58,278 nucleotides of DNA from positions 1 to 58,278 of the forward strand of contig JAQVOJ010000005.1 of assembly GCA_028702675.1 (NCBI GenBank), read 5' to 3'. Shown here piece after piece: positions 36,142 to 46,238 of the stretch. Each line of letters opens with the position of its first letter. Within the stretch, counting starts at the first letter, position 1. A model generated the notes under the pieces. That model worked only from the letters and a program-made list of their open reading frames with translations. It made no database searches and had not been told where the DNA came from. The position numbers were made by a program, and so were the translations under genes. Source of the stretch: Bacteroidales bacterium (lineage in GTDB: Bacteria; Bacteroidota; Bacteroidia; Bacteroidales; ML635J-15).

Positions 36142-36693
36142 ATGAGTATAAAAATCGAAACACCAATTAATGACCAAAAAGTAAAGCTGTTAAAGATTGG
36201 AGATACAGTCGAAATTTCAGGATATATATATACTGCCAGAGATTCTGCACATAAAAATTTAGTCGATTTATTGAAAAACGGAGAGGATTTGCCCTTTGAT
36301 ATAAAAGGTAGCATAATCTATTATGTAGGACCTTCTCCAGCTAAACCCGGGCAGGTAATTGGTGCAGCCGGACCAACAACAAGCTATCGTATGGACCCTT
36401 ACGTCGAAGATTTAATGAAAGTAGGAATGAAAGGAATGATTGGAAAAGGTTCGCGAAGCGAAAATGTAATTAACTGCTTACAAAAATATACAGGTGTCTA
36501 TTTTGGTGCAACAGGTGGAGCAGCAGCTTTAATTTCAAAAAAAATTATAGAAGCAGAAGTAATTGCATTCCCCGAATTAGGACCAGAAGCTATAAGAAGA
36601 CTCAAAGTTAAAGACTTGCCAGTGGTTGTTATTAACGATTGTTATGGCAATGATCTTTATGTTGAGGGTAAAAAAAAGTGGGCAAAAGAATAG
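36142..36693 (+). CDS. Fe-S fumarate hydratase, beta subunit
   Basis: A 183-residue partner of the preceding gene (FumA C-terminal / TtdB family). VEISGYIYTARDSAHKNL is the conserved start, YYVGPSPAKPGQVIGAAGPTTSYRMD the substrate-site region, and ELGPEAIRRLKVKDLPVVVIND the C-terminal part. It follows the alpha subunit by 11 bp. The split form is usual in archaea and anaerobic bacteria. Confidence 0.9.
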   Translation: MSIKIETPINDQKVKLLKIGDTVEISGYIYTARDSAHKNLVDLLKNGEDLPFDIKGSIIYYVGPSPAKPGQVIGAAGPTTSYRMDPYVEDLMKVGMKGMIGKGSRSENVINCLQKYTGVYFGATGGAAALISKKIIEAEVIAFPELGPEAIRRLKVKDLPVVVINDCYGNDLYVEGKKKWAKE

Positions 36694-36722
36694 TTAGATA
36701 ATTTATAATTAAAATATAAAGT

Positions 36723-37421
36723 ATGAGTAATTTTATTCAATCGTCAATAGGCAAAAAATTTATAATGAGCATTACAGGATTATTCCTAATATTGTTCCTA
36801 TTGGTGCACCTTGCTGTTAATTCAATGATAGTTTTCGATAGTTCTGGAGAACTATTTAACAATGCTGCTCACTTTATGACTACTAATCCTATCATTAAAA
36901 TAGTTGAACCTATTCTTGCTGCTGGATTAATTATCCATTTGTGGTGGGCAAGTATGATAACTTTACAAAATCAAATTAAAAGAGACAATAATAATATAGG
37001 TTTTAAAAGATATAAAATAAGAAAAAATAATTCTACAAGTAAATGGGTTTCGCGTAATATGTATATTCTTGGCACTTTAATAATTGTTTTTTTAGTTATT
37101 CACTTAGCTAATTTTTTCTGGAAAATGAAGTTTACAGGCGACCCCTTACTTGCCCACGATTCAAATGGAGTTGAAAATGCATACGCTTTGGTTACATCAG
37201 CTTTTATTAGTTGGAAATGGATAGTTGCTCTTTATGTTGTTGGAGCTATTGCACTTGGCTTACATCTATATCATGGAGTATGGTCTGCATTTCAAACTCT
37301 AGGATGGAGTAATAAAAAATGGAGAAGAATCTTTAATGGTTTTGGGATATTCGTTTCTATTATTCTCGGAGGTGGTTTTGCATTTATCCCCTTATTTGTA
37401 ATGATAAAATCAATGATTTAA
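36723..37421 (+). CDS. frdC: Fumarate reductase / succinate dehydrogenase cytochrome b subunit
   Basis: A 232-residue membrane anchor with five helices, type B, diheme. Candidate haem ligands are histidines in LLVHLAVNSM, LIIHLWWASM, LVIHLANFFWKM and LGLHLYHGVWSAF. It passes electrons from menaquinol to the flavoprotein. The gene order C-A-B is that of Bacteroides-type enzymes, which run as fumarate reductases during anaerobic growth. Confidence 0.93.
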   Translation: MSNFIQSSIGKKFIMSITGLFLILFLLVHLAVNSMIVFDSSGELFNNAAHFMTTNPIIKIVEPILAAGLIIHLWWASMITLQNQIKRDNNNIGFKRYKIRKNNSTSKWVSRNMYILGTLIIVFLVIHLANFFWKMKFTGDPLLAHDSNGVENAYALVTSAFISWKWIVALYVVGAIALGLHLYHGVWSAFQTLGWSNKKWRRIFNGFGIFVSIILGGGFAFIPLFVMIKSMI

Positions 37422-37444
37422 ATTGTACAAAATAAAATAAATAT

Positions 37445-39364
37445 ATGACTGTATTAAATTCAAAAATTCCTGATGGACCTTTGTCGGAAAAGTGGACAAA
37501 TCATAAGAACTCATTAAAATTAGTAAGCCCGGCAAATAAGAAAAAACTGGATATTATAATGATTGGTACAGGAGTTGCCGGTGCTGCTGCTGCTGCAAGC
37601 CTTGGCGAAATGGGATATAATGTTAAAGTTTTCTGTTATCAAGATTCACCTCGAAGAGCGCATTCTGTTGCTGCTCAAGGTGGTATTAATGCTGCCAAAA
37701 ATTACCGTAACGATAACGATTCGGTATATCGACTTTTTTATGATATGATAAAAGGTGGAGACTTTAGGGCTCGAGAAGCAAATGTTTATCGCGACGCAGA
37801 AGTGAGTAATGCTGTAATAGACCAATTGGTTGCTCAAGGAGTACCATTTGCTCGCGAATACGGTGGAGACCTTACTACGAGATCTTTTGGGGGAGTGCAA
37901 GTTTCACGTACTTTTTATGCTCAAGGGCAAACAGGGCAGCAAGTCTTGCTCGGAAGCTATAATGCTCTAAAAAGACAGGAAGCTAAAGGTACAGTTAAAA
38001 TGTACCCTCGTAGGCAAATGCTGGAAATTGTAAAAATTGATGGAAAAGCACGAGGAATTGTGTGCCGAAATTTAATTAACGGAGAAATTGAAAGGTATTC
38101 TGCACATGCTGTTGTACTAGCATCAGGAGGATATGGTACAATTTATTTCCTGTCAACTTTGGCAGTTAATTCTAGTGGTGCAGCAGCTTATGCAGCATAT
38201 AAAAAAGGAGCCTTTTTTGCTAATCCGAGTTTTATTCAAATACACCCCTCATGTATTCCGCAATTAAACGACTATCAATCAAAACTTACCTTAATGTCAG
38301 AATCATTACGTAACGATGGAAGAGTTTGGGTGCCCAAAGGCAAAGGCGATAAGCGTCATCCTAATGAAATCTCTGCCGAAGAACGTGATTATTATTTAGA
38401 ACGCAGATATCCAGCATTTGGAAATTTAGTGCCACGGGATATTGCTTCACGTGCTGCTAAGGAGAGGTGTGACGCAGGATTTGGGGTGGGCGAAACAGGT
38501 TATGCTGTTTATTTAGATTTCTCAGATGCCATTAAGGCACAAGGGAAAAAAACAATTAAAAATAAATATGGTAATCTTTTTGACTTATATAATAAAATTA
38601 CTGGTGAAGACCCATATACACAACCAATGAAAATCTATCCTGCCGGTCATTATACTATGGGTGGCTTATGGGTAGATTATAACCTAATGACTACTGTACC
38701 TGGACTTTATGCAATTGGTGAAGCAAATTTCTCAGATCATGGTGCTAATCGGTTGGGGGCTAGTTCTTTAATGCAAGGTTCCTGCGATGGATATTTTATC
38801 TTACCTTATACTATTGGAGACTATCTGGCAGACGAAATTAATACCGGCAAAATTTCAACTGATACTACTGAATTCGATTTAGCCGAAAAAGAAGTGAAAA
38901 ATAAAATTGATAACTTGATGAGTATCAAAGGCAATACTTCTGCTCATACATTTCATAAAAAACTTGGTAAAATAATGTGGGATTATTGTGGAATGGCTAG
39001 AAATGAAAATGGGCTACTAAAAGGACTTGAGGAAGTAACAAAGTTGGAAGAAGAGTTTTATAAAGATTTAAAAATTACCGGTGATACAAAAACAATAAAT
39101 CAAAGTCTGGAAAGAGCCTTGCGATTAGCTGCATCTTTCGAAATTAGTAGATTGCTCATTAGAGATGCTCTTAATCGAAAAGAATCTTGCGGAGCTCACT
39201 TTAGAGAAGAGTATCAAACTCCCGAAGGAGAAGCTTTGCGTAATGATGAAGATTATTCGTATGTCGCAGTTTGGGAATATACAGGAGACGGAAAAGAACC
39301 GAAATTGCATAAAGAACAGTTGGTATTCGAAAATGTAAAAGTTACACAGCGTAGTTATAAATAA
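37445..39364 (+). CDS. frdA: Fumarate reductase / succinate dehydrogenase flavoprotein
   Basis: A 639-residue catalytic subunit. FAD-binding motif [18 protein letters not shown] (40-57); covalent flavin attachment at H73 in [13 protein letters not shown]; catalytic region [17 protein letters not shown]-terminal FAD/dicarboxylate segment [20 protein letters not shown]. Length matches Bacteroidota type-B enzymes. It reduces fumarate to succinate on the cytoplasmic side of the membrane. Confidence 0.95.
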   Translation: MTVLNSKIPDGPLSEKWTNHKNSLKLVSPANKKKLDIIMIGTGVAGAAAAASLGEMGYNVKVFCYQDSPRRAHSVAAQGGINAAKNYRNDNDSVYRLFYDMIKGGDFRAREANVYRDAEVSNAVIDQLVAQGVPFAREYGGDLTTRSFGGVQVSRTFYAQGQTGQQVLLGSYNALKRQEAKGTVKMYPRRQMLEIVKIDGKARGIVCRNLINGEIERYSAHAVVLASGGYGTIYFLSTLAVNSSGAAAYAAYKKGAFFANPSFIQIHPSCIPQLNDYQSKLTLMSESLRNDGRVWVPKGKGDKRHPNEISAEERDYYLERRYPAFGNLVPRDIASRAAKERCDAGFGVGETGYAVYLDFSDAIKAQGKKTIKNKYGNLFDLYNKITGEDPYTQPMKIYPAGHYTMGGLWVDYNLMTTVPGLYAIGEANFSDHGANRLGASSLMQGSCDGYFILPYTIGDYLADEINTGKISTDTTEFDLAEKEVKNKIDNLMSIKGNTSAHTFHKKLGKIMWDYCGMARNENGLLKGLEEVTKLEEEFYKDLKITGDTKTINQSLERALRLAASFEISRLLIRDALNRKESCGAHFREEYQTPEGEALRNDEDYSYVAVWEYTGDGKEPKLHKEQLVFENVKVTQRSYK

Positions 39365-39372
39365 AGCGTATT

Positions 39373-40134
39373 ATGAAACTTACTTTAAAAATTTGGCGGC
39401 AGAGATTACCTAAAGAAAAAGGTAAATTTGAGACATACTATATAGAAAATGTGTCAAGAGATATGACTTTCCTTGAAATGATGGATTCCTTAAACGAAAA
39501 ATTAATTCAAGAAGATAAAGACCCGGTTGCCTTTGACCATGACTGTAGAGAAGGTATATGTGGTTGTTGTAGTATGGTTATAAATGGAAGACCGCATGGA
39601 CCCGGTACCGAAATTACAACATGTCAGCTTAATATGAAAGCTTTCAAAGATGGTGATACAATTGTAGTAGAACCATGGAGGGTTAAGTCTTTTCCGGTAA
39701 TTAAGGATTTAATTGTTGATCGAAGTGCTTTTGAAAAAATTATGGCTGCAGGTGGTTTTGTAAATGCTGATGTTGGTTCAGCTCCTGATGCTAATTCCAT
39801 AAAAATCCCAAAGGATAAATCAGATGAGGCATTTGATGCTGCTGCATGTATTGGTTGCGGCGCTTGTGTAGCTGCTTGCAAAAATTCTTCTGCTATGTTA
39901 TTTGTAGCTGCAAAAGTTTCCCAGTTTGCCTTATTGCCACAAGGAAAAACCGAAGGATTAAAACGAGCTTGGGATATGGTAATGAAAATGGATGAACTTG
40001 GCTTTGGTTCTTGTACTAACACAGGCGATTGCGAAGCCGAATGCCCTCAAGGTATTAGCCTTACTCATATAGCGAGGCTTAATCGTGAATTTATTCGTGC
40101 TGGCTTCCATAAAGCTGCTGCAGAAAACAAATAA
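39373..40134 (+). CDS. frdB: Fumarate reductase / succinate dehydrogenase iron-sulfur subunit
   Basis: A 253-residue electron-transfer subunit. [2Fe-2S] ligands C58, C63, C66 and C84 ([10 protein letters not shown] and TTCQ); [4Fe-4S] motif [11 protein letters not shown] near 159-169; [3Fe-4S] region [14 protein letters not shown] near 215-228. It links the cytochrome b to the flavoprotein. Its stop is 14 bp before the malic-enzyme gene. Confidence 0.95.
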   Translation: MKLTLKIWRQRLPKEKGKFETYYIENVSRDMTFLEMMDSLNEKLIQEDKDPVAFDHDCREGICGCCSMVINGRPHGPGTEITTCQLNMKAFKDGDTIVVEPWRVKSFPVIKDLIVDRSAFEKIMAAGGFVNADVGSAPDANSIKIPKDKSDEAFDAAACIGCGACVAACKNSSAMLFVAAKVSQFALLPQGKTEGLKRAWDMVMKMDELGFGSCTNTGDCEAECPQGISLTHIARLNREFIRAGFHKAAAENK

Positions 40135-40148
40135 ATGAAAATTATTAT

Positions 40149-41606
40149 ATGGAAAAAATAAAACTTGATTTAAGTAACCTTGATAATGTTTTTCCCGAAG
40201 ACTTTACTCAAGAACAAATAGCTAAAGCTAAAACAGTATTTTTGAAAAACCTTGCTTATTCTGCACATTCGTTTTATGGCGGAAAAATACAAACTATCCC
40301 GAAAGCTCCTGTGCCGGGATTCAATTGGTTCAATGTATGGTACACACCGGGTGTATCAAAAATTTCAACTTCAATTCGCGATAATAATAATGAATCGTTT
40401 TATTTATCAAATCGTGGTAACATGGTTGCCGTTGTGAGTGACTCTACAAGAGTATTGGGAGATGGTGATGTTACTCCGCCCGGAGGCTTAGGTGTTATGG
40501 AAGGTAAAGCATTTTTAATGAAGTACTTAGGTGGTGTTGATGCAGTAGCTCTTTGTGTTGATAGTACTAATAGTAAAGGAGAAAAAGACCCCAATAAAAT
40601 TATTGATTTTGTTAAAATGTTACAACCTAGTTTTGGTGCTGTTAATCTCGAAGATATTTCTCAACCTAATTGCTTTAAAGTTTTAGATACCTTACGTGAA
40701 AAATGTGATATCCCCGTATGGCACGACGACGCACAGGGTACGGCTTCTGTTACTTTGGCAGGTTTAATTAATGCTTTGAAAATTGTAAATAAAGAAATCA
40801 ATAATATTAAAATTACTTTTCTTGGTGCAGGAGCTTCAAATACTACTATTGCCAGACTTTTAATCGCAGCTGGAGCTACACCTACTAATATAATAATGTT
40901 TGATTCAAAAACTTCTTTACATAAAGACAGAGACGATATTGAACAAAACAAAGAATTCTATAGAAAATGGGAATTATGTAAAAAAACAAATCCCAACAAA
41001 ATAGAAAATTTTGCCGATGCAATAAAAGGTTCAGATGTCTTGATTGCATTGTCAAAACCAGGACCAGATACTGTAAAACCTGAATGGATATCAAGTATGG
41101 CAGATAAATCAATTGTGTTTGTTTGTGCTAATCCTGTTCCCGAAATATATCCTTATGCAGCTAAAAAAGCCGGTGCCTACATAGTTGCAACAGGTAGAGG
41201 CGATTTCCCAAATCAAGTGAATAATTCTTTAGGATTCCCAGGTATTCTTAAAGGAGCTTTAATGGTTAGAGCAAAAAAAATAACCGATAATATGGCTATT
41301 GCTGCAGCTAAATCTCTTGCTCTTTATGCCGAGAAAAGAGGAATAAACGCTGATAATATTATCCCTAAAATGGACGAAAGCGCCGTATTTCCACAGGAGG
41401 CTGCCGATGTTGCTATGCAAGCTATTAAAGATGGTGTAGCTAGAGAATCCTTAACTTGGAATGAAGCGTTTATTAAAGCTAAAAAAGACATCGATTATGC
41501 CAGAAACCTCACTCATCACCTAATGAAGGATAATTTTATCGAACCTGTACCACAAAACTTGTTGGATGAAGCTCTTGAAGGAGCAATTAAGGAAGTTAGT
41601 AAATAA
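40149..41606 (+). CDS. Malic enzyme (NAD(P)-dependent)
   Basis: A 485-residue malate dehydrogenase (oxaloacetate-decarboxylating). YTPGVSKISTSIRDNNNE is the N-terminal signature; HDDAQGTASVTLAGLINAL holds the metal-binding Asp residues; FLGAGASNTTIARLLIAAGA is the NAD(P) fold; and ALSKPGPDTVKPEWI follows. There is no C-terminal phosphotransacetylase-like domain, so it is the short form. In this cluster it supplies or drains malate between pyruvate and fumarate; NAD versus NADP preference cannot be read. Confidence 0.9.
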   Translation: MEKIKLDLSNLDNVFPEDFTQEQIAKAKTVFLKNLAYSAHSFYGGKIQTIPKAPVPGFNWFNVWYTPGVSKISTSIRDNNNESFYLSNRGNMVAVVSDSTRVLGDGDVTPPGGLGVMEGKAFLMKYLGGVDAVALCVDSTNSKGEKDPNKIIDFVKMLQPSFGAVNLEDISQPNCFKVLDTLREKCDIPVWHDDAQGTASVTLAGLINALKIVNKEINNIKITFLGAGASNTTIARLLIAAGATPTNIIMFDSKTSLHKDRDDIEQNKEFYRKWELCKKTNPNKIENFADAIKGSDVLIALSKPGPDTVKPEWISSMADKSIVFVCANPVPEIYPYAAKKAGAYIVATGRGDFPNQVNNSLGFPGILKGALMVRAKKITDNMAIAAAKSLALYAEKRGINADNIIPKMDESAVFPQEAADVAMQAIKDGVARESLTWNEAFIKAKKDIDYARNLTHHLMKDNFIEPVPQNLLDEALEGAIKEVSK

Positions 41607-41620
41607 TATGTGATCCTGAT

Positions 41621-41646
41621 AAAAATTATTTTACAAGATAATTTTT
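41621..41646 (+). terminator. Weak A/T hairpin after the malic-enzyme gene
   Basis: AAAAATTAT (41621-41629) pairs with ATAATTTTT (41638-41646), followed by one more T. It has no G-C pairs, so terminator function is doubtful, but the position between two transcription units fits. Confidence 0.3.
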
Positions 41647-41723
41647 TGTAATCCTTTAAAAAATCTATTGAAAAACATGTTTTTTATTGCAAAATATTGT
41701 AGTGAATTTCCAATGCTTTTACT

Positions 41724-41731
41724 TACATTTG
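41724..41731 (+). promoter_or_regulatory. -7 element for the mce-mmd operon
   Basis: TACATTTG matches TAnnTTTG, 27 bp before the mce ATG and after a 150-bp gap, marking a new transcription unit. The -33 element is not clear. Confidence 0.45.
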
Positions 41732-41744
41732 CACCTATTTATAC

Positions 41745-41752
41745 AAAAGGAG
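41745..41752 (+). promoter_or_regulatory. Shine-Dalgarno site of mce
   Basis: AAAAGGAG lies 6 bp before the ATG at 41759. Strong Shine-Dalgarno motifs are rare in Bacteroidota and in this window, so this gene may be unusually well translated. Confidence 0.55.
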
Positions 41753-41758
41753 TAAATT

Positions 41759-42169
41759 ATGGAAGTAACGCATATCGAACATATTGGCATTGCGGTTGAA
41801 AATTTAGAACAAAGTATTGCATTTTATGAGAATGTAATGGGACTCAAATGCTATGGTATTGAAGAGGTTCAAGACCAAAAAGTGCGAACAGCTTTTTTTA
41901 AAGTTGGTGATACCAAAATCGAATTATTAGAAAGTACATCACCAGATGGACCAATTGGAAAATTTGTTGAAAAAAAAGGGCAAGGAATGCATCATATTGC
42001 TTTTGCTGTAAAAAATATTGAGGATAGTTTGAAAAATGCAGAAGAAAAAGGTGTTAAATTGATTGATACAACCCCACGAAATGGAGCAGAAGGGCTTAGT
42101 ATCGGGTTTCTACATCCAAAATCAACTAATGGTGTGTTAACAGAATTATGTGAAGATAAAAACAAATAA
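41759..42169 (+). CDS. mce: Methylmalonyl-CoA epimerase
   Basis: A 136-residue glyoxalase-fold enzyme that interconverts (R)- and (S)-methylmalonyl-CoA. HIEHIGIAVENLEQSIAFYE and KGQGMHHIAFAVKNIEDSL are the two beta-alpha-beta halves with metal-binding histidines; ELLESTSPDGPIGKF and a terminal glutamate motif (GVLTELCE) complete the site. It connects methylmalonyl-CoA mutase (not in the window) to the decarboxylase encoded next. Confidence 0.95.
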   Translation: MEVTHIEHIGIAVENLEQSIAFYENVMGLKCYGIEEVQDQKVRTAFFKVGDTKIELLESTSPDGPIGKFVEKKGQGMHHIAFAVKNIEDSLKNAEEKGVKLIDTTPRNGAEGLSIGFLHPKSTNGVLTELCEDKNK

Positions 42170-42187
42170 ATATTTATAAATTTTATT

Positions 42188-43747
42188 ATGGCATTTGAGG
42201 ATAAAATAAAAGAACTCATCAATAAACGGGAAATGGCTCGTTTGGGTGGTGGTGAAAAAAGAATTGAAGCACAACATGCCAAAGGCAAACTTACAGCAAG
42301 AGAACGTATCGAATTATTACTTGACGAAGGCAGCTTCGAAGAGTTTGATATGTTTGTAACACATCGTTGTAATATGTTTAAGCTTGAAGAACAAAAAGTT
42401 CTAGGAGATGGTGTAGTAACCGGTCATGGAACTATTGATGGCAGAGTTGTGTACGTATTTTCACAAGATTTTACAGTTTTTGGCGGAAGCTTATCGGAAA
42501 TGTTTGCACGCAAAATCGTTAAAGTAATGGACGAAGCCCTAAAAGTTGGAGCTCCGGTAATTGGGATAAACGATTCTGGTGGTGCTCGAATTCAGGAAGG
42601 CGTACTTTCGTTAGCCGGATATGCAGATATTTTTCAAAGAAATATCGAAGCATCTGGCGTAATTCCACAGATTTCAGCAGTATTTGGTCCTTGTGCAGGT
42701 GGTGCTGTTTATAGCCCAGCTTTAACCGATTTTATATTAATGTCGGAACAGCAAAGCTATATGTTTGTAACAGGTCCTAAAGTTACAAAAACAGTTATTG
42801 GTGAAGATATCTCTATTGAAGACTTAGGAGGGTACAAAGTCCATTCTGTGAAGTCAGGAGTTACTCATTTTGTTGCCGAAACCGAAGAGGAAGGCTTGAT
42901 GATGCTTCGAAAATTGCTTTCATATTTGCCTCAAAACAATCTAGAAGAATCACCACTATTCGAATGCTCAGACCCTATTGACAGAATTGAGGATAGTCTT
43001 AATCACATTATCCCCGATGATGTAAATAAACCGTATGACGTACTTGACATTATTGGAGCTATTGTAGATAATGGCGAATTTATGGAAGTGCACTCTGCTT
43101 ATGCTAGAAATATGGTTGTAGGATTTGCTCGATTTAATGGGCAAGCTGTTGGTATTGTAGCAAACCAACCTAATTTCTTAGCCGGAGTTCTTGATGTGGA
43201 CTCATCGCGTAAAGCAGCACGTTTTGTTAGATTTTGCGATGCTTTTAATATCCCGATTATTACATTGGTAGATGTGCCTGGATTTATGCCGGGTAGTGCC
43301 CAAGAATACGGAGGCATTATTATTCATGGCGCAAAACTTATGTTCGCTTATGGTGAAGCAACAGTCCCGAAAATTACAATTACTCTACGAAAATCATATG
43401 GTGGAGCTCACGATGTAATGGCTTGTAAGCAACTTAAAGCCGATTTGAATTATGCTTGGCCATCTGCCGAAATTGCGGTAATGGGAGCCAGTGGGGCAGT
43501 ACAAATTCTTAATGCTAAAGAAATAAAAAATATCGAAGACCCTAATGAGCAAGCTCAATTTGTTGTTGATAAAGAAGAAGAATATCGCAAATACTTTGCT
43601 AATCCATATCAAGCAGCACAATTTGGTTTTATTGATGATGTTATTGAACCTAGAAATACTAGATTCAGAATTATCAGAGGATTGAGTTTATTACAAACCA
43701 AAAAAGAAACCAGACCTCCTAAAAAACACGGAAATATACCATTATAA
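42188..43747 (+). CDS. mmdA: Methylmalonyl-CoA decarboxylase / acyl-CoA carboxylase carboxyltransferase subunit
   Basis: A 519-residue carboxyltransferase, alpha subunit of the biotin-dependent decarboxylase. Crotonase-fold halves are visible: [24 protein letters not shown] with [17 protein letters not shown] in the N-terminal half, and [23 protein letters not shown] with [12 protein letters not shown] in the C-terminal half. It moves CO2 from (S)-methylmalonyl-CoA to biotin, giving propionyl-CoA. Propionyl-CoA carboxylase subunits are homologous; the Na+-pump genes downstream favour decarboxylase. Confidence 0.92.
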   Translation: MAFEDKIKELINKREMARLGGGEKRIEAQHAKGKLTARERIELLLDEGSFEEFDMFVTHRCNMFKLEEQKVLGDGVVTGHGTIDGRVVYVFSQDFTVFGGSLSEMFARKIVKVMDEALKVGAPVIGINDSGGARIQEGVLSLAGYADIFQRNIEASGVIPQISAVFGPCAGGAVYSPALTDFILMSEQQSYMFVTGPKVTKTVIGEDISIEDLGGYKVHSVKSGVTHFVAETEEEGLMMLRKLLSYLPQNNLEESPLFECSDPIDRIEDSLNHIIPDDVNKPYDVLDIIGAIVDNGEFMEVHSAYARNMVVGFARFNGQAVGIVANQPNFLAGVLDVDSSRKAARFVRFCDAFNIPIITLVDVPGFMPGSAQEYGGIIIHGAKLMFAYGEATVPKITITLRKSYGGAHDVMACKQLKADLNYAWPSAEIAVMGASGAVQILNAKEIKNIEDPNEQAQFVVDKEEEYRKYFANPYQAAQFGFIDDVIEPRNTRFRIIRGLSLLQTKKETRPPKKHGNIPL

Positions 43748-43756
43748 AAACGATTA

Positions 43757-44167
43757 ATGATTATGATAATAAATCAAATAAGCTTTGACTTCTCTGCATT
43801 AAATCCTGAAGCATGGACAGTATTTATTGTTGGATGGATTGTAGTTTTTGCTTCGTTAATAGCCTTATCTTATATTTTTATATTTATGCCTAACATTTTG
43901 GGTATAAAACAAAAACATAAAGAATTTGTAGAGAGAAGAAAAGAACAGAAAGCAAAAAGAATAAATAATACTAATGAGGAAGTTAAAGAAAATCAGTGGG
44001 ATGACATGATTACAGGAGAGTTAACAGCGGCAATTTCTTATGCTCTACATCTTTATTTTGATGAGCTGCATGACGAGGAAGAACGAAAACTTACTGTGGT
44101 ACATAAGTCAAGGAAGTATTCTCCTTGGAACTCGAAAATATATAATGTAATGAATTTCAGACGTTAA
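43757..44167 (+). CDS. OadG-family small membrane subunit of the Na+-pumping decarboxylase
   Basis: A 136-residue protein with one membrane helix at about 22-46 (AWTVFIVGWIVVFASLIALSYIFIFMPNI) followed by a charged cytoplasmic part, with LTAAISYALHLYFDELHDEE near 92-111. This corresponds to the gamma/delta-type anchor subunit (OadG/MmdD) that holds the complex together. Start could be the ATG at 43757 or 43763. Confidence 0.85.
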   Translation: MIMIINQISFDFSALNPEAWTVFIVGWIVVFASLIALSYIFIFMPNILGIKQKHKEFVERRKEQKAKRINNTNEEVKENQWDDMITGELTAAISYALHLYFDELHDEEERKLTVVHKSRKYSPWNSKIYNVMNFRR

Positions 44168-44179
44168 AGTCATAAAAAA

Positions 44180-44605
44180 ATGAAAAAATTTAAATTTAAA
44201 ATTAACGGAACCCTTTTTGACGTTCATGTTAAAAATGTTGAAGGTAAAATTGCTGAACTCGAAGTAAATGGTTCAACTTATAATGTTGAACTCGAACAAG
44301 AAGTCAAAAAAGTAAAAACTCCAACAATTGTAAAAAGAGAAATACCAGCACCCGAAAAGAAAGAAACAAAAATGAAAAGCGATGGTGCTGTAAGTAAGGT
44401 TTTTGCTCCATTACCAGGAGTTATCCTTTCAGTAAAAGTTAAAGAAGGAGATAAAATTGAAAAAGGAGCTTTGTTACTTGTGCTTGAAGCAATGAAAATG
44501 GAAAATAATATTTTTTCGGATACCGCCGGAACAGTACAAAGCATTAAAGTTAAAGATGGTGATACAGTGTTACAGAATGATACACTTGTAGAAATTACAT
44601 TATAA
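44180..44605 (+). CDS. mmdC: Biotin carboxyl-carrier subunit
   Basis: A 141-residue biotinyl protein. The biotinylation site is K106 in VLEAMKMEN, at the end of a lipoyl/biotinyl domain (about 70-141: FAPLPGVILSVKVKEGDKIE). Residues 1-45 form a small N-terminal strand domain, then a Pro/Lys linker. It carries CO2 from MmdA to the membrane beta subunit. Confidence 0.95.
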   Translation: MKKFKFKINGTLFDVHVKNVEGKIAELEVNGSTYNVELEQEVKKVKTPTIVKREIPAPEKKETKMKSDGAVSKVFAPLPGVILSVKVKEGDKIEKGALLLVLEAMKMENNIFSDTAGTVQSIKVKDGDTVLQNDTLVEITL

Positions 44606-44621
44606 TAAAGTAAAAACAAAA

Positions 44622-46238
44622 ATGAGAAAAAGTTTAATCTTTTCGATTGTCATATTATTATTTAGTCAATTATTGTATGCCGACAATATTGATGTTGATA
44701 AACTTACTAGTGGCAAATGGGTTAATCGTTCTGATGGTTATATCCCAAATCCTTTAGGAGAGTCTGACAGAAGAGTGATGAGAACGAAAACTATAAATTT
44801 TGAAGTTGATAATACCTTTGAAATGGACTCTGCCAAACAAAGATATACCGGCAAATGGCACTTCGAGGGCGATGTTATTGTTTTAGAATTTAATCCAACA
44901 AAAGTTGTACACTATAGTAAAAATACTGACCCTAATAATATGTCATCTAATTATGTATGTTCAGATGATGTTGTTGAATTAGGTGTACGAACAGGTGTTT
45001 TTAAAGGGAAAACATTACTTCTGAGTGATGGCTTTACGTATAAAAATAAGAGTGCTAGTATCGCCGGTTTGCAAAATTTTTGGGAGTTTACAGGTTTTGC
45101 TAACGCAATGCCCGGAAACTTTGTTATGATTTTTATAGCATTAATATTTATTTTTCTTGCTATTAGATTTCATTACGAACCTTTACTCCTTATTCCAATT
45201 GGTGTTGGGATTATCATAGGCAATATACCTATGTTTCAGGCTGTTGATTTCAATCTTAAGCTTGGAGTTTATGAGCCTGGCTCAGTAATGAATATTTTAT
45301 ATGGTGGTGTAGTTCAAGGTTGGTATCCGCCATTAATCTTTTTAGGTATTGGGGCTATGACCGATTTTTCATCACTAATATCTAAACCTCGATTGATGCT
45401 ACTTGGTGCTGCTGCACAGTTTGGAATATTTATTACATTTCTTTTAGCACTTACTGTTGGTTTTGCTCCTCCCGAAGCCGGTGCAATCGGTATTATTGGA
45501 GGTGCAGACGGACCTACGGCAATTTTTGTGTCATCAAAACTCGCAAACGGCGTAAATCTCATGGCAAACGGGCAACCTGTTAAGAATTTAATAGGCCCGA
45601 TAGCTATTGCTGCATACTCATATATGGCTCTAGTGCCTGTAATTCAACCGCCAATTATTAATTTGCTTACATCTAAACGAGAAAGAAAAATTAAAATGCG
45701 ACCACCACGAGCAGTTTCTAAACTTGAAAAAATAATCTTCCCAATAGTAGCTCTATTACTTACTGCATATATTTCTCCTACATCATTACCTCTTTTGGGG
45801 ATGTTGTTCTTCGGAAATATTCTAAAAGAAAGTGGTGTAACTAGAAGATTAGCTGATACAGCCGGAAATGCATTAATTGATATTATTACAATATTATTGG
45901 GTCTTACAGTAGGTGCATCTACTCAAGCTGATGTTTTCTTAACAACTGACTCAATATTAATCTTTGTAATGGGAGCTCTTTCTTTTATGTTTGCAACTGC
46001 TATGGGAGTACTTTTCGCTAAACTTATGAACTGGTTCTCCCCTAAAGATAATCCTATTAATCCAATGATTGGTGCTGCCGGTGTTAGTGCTGTTCCCGAT
46101 AGTGCTAGAGTGGTTCAAGAATTAGGAATTAAAGCAGACCCAAGTAATTATTTACTTATGCATGCCATGGCTCCTAATGTGAGTGGTGTAATTGGTTCGG
46201 CTGTGGGTGCTGGTATATTACTGAGTTTCCTTATGTAA
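44622..46238 (+). CDS. mmdB: Na+-translocating decarboxylase beta subunit with an N-terminal exported domain
   Basis: A 538-residue protein. The C-terminal 380 residues are the OadB/MmdB Na+ pump: GGADGPTAIFVSSKLA carries the essential Asp motif and GAAGVSAVPDSARVVQ plus HAMAPNVSGVIGSAVGAG the second. The first 20 residues form a signal peptide (LLYAD) and 21-155 a soluble, beta-rich, lipocalin-like region (GKWVNRSDGYIP, YTGKWHFEGDVIVLEF), absent from usual beta subunits of about 380-430 residues. Its stop overlaps the convergent DUF62 gene by 8 bp. Confidence 0.92.
   Translation: MRKSLIFSIVILLFSQLLYADNIDVDKLTSGKWVNRSDGYIPNPLGESDRRVMRTKTINFEVDNTFEMDSAKQRYTGKWHFEGDVIVLEFNPTKVVHYSKNTDPNNMSSNYVCSDDVVELGVRTGVFKGKTLLLSDGFTYKNKSASIAGLQNFWEFTGFANAMPGNFVMIFIALIFIFLAIRFHYEPLLLIPIGVGIIIGNIPMFQAVDFNLKLGVYEPGSVMNILYGGVVQGWYPPLIFLGIGAMTDFSSLISKPRLMLLGAAAQFGIFITFLLALTVGFAPPEAGAIGIIGGADGPTAIFVSSKLANGVNLMANGQPVKNLIGPIAIAAYSYMALVPVIQPPIINLLTSKRERKIKMRPPRAVSKLEKIIFPIVALLLTAYISPTSLPLLGMLFFGNILKESGVTRRLADTAGNALIDIITILLGLTVGASTQADVFLTTDSILIFVMGALSFMFATAMGVLFAKLMNWFSPKDNPINPMIGAAGVSAVPDSARVVQELGIKADPSNYLLMHAMAPNVSGVIGSAVGAGILLSFLM

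Noticed and set aside
46231-46238. Overlapping convergent stops of mmdB and the DUF62 gene as a sign of an error
   Set aside because: Both C-termini are complete and short convergent overlaps are common; no frameshift is needed.
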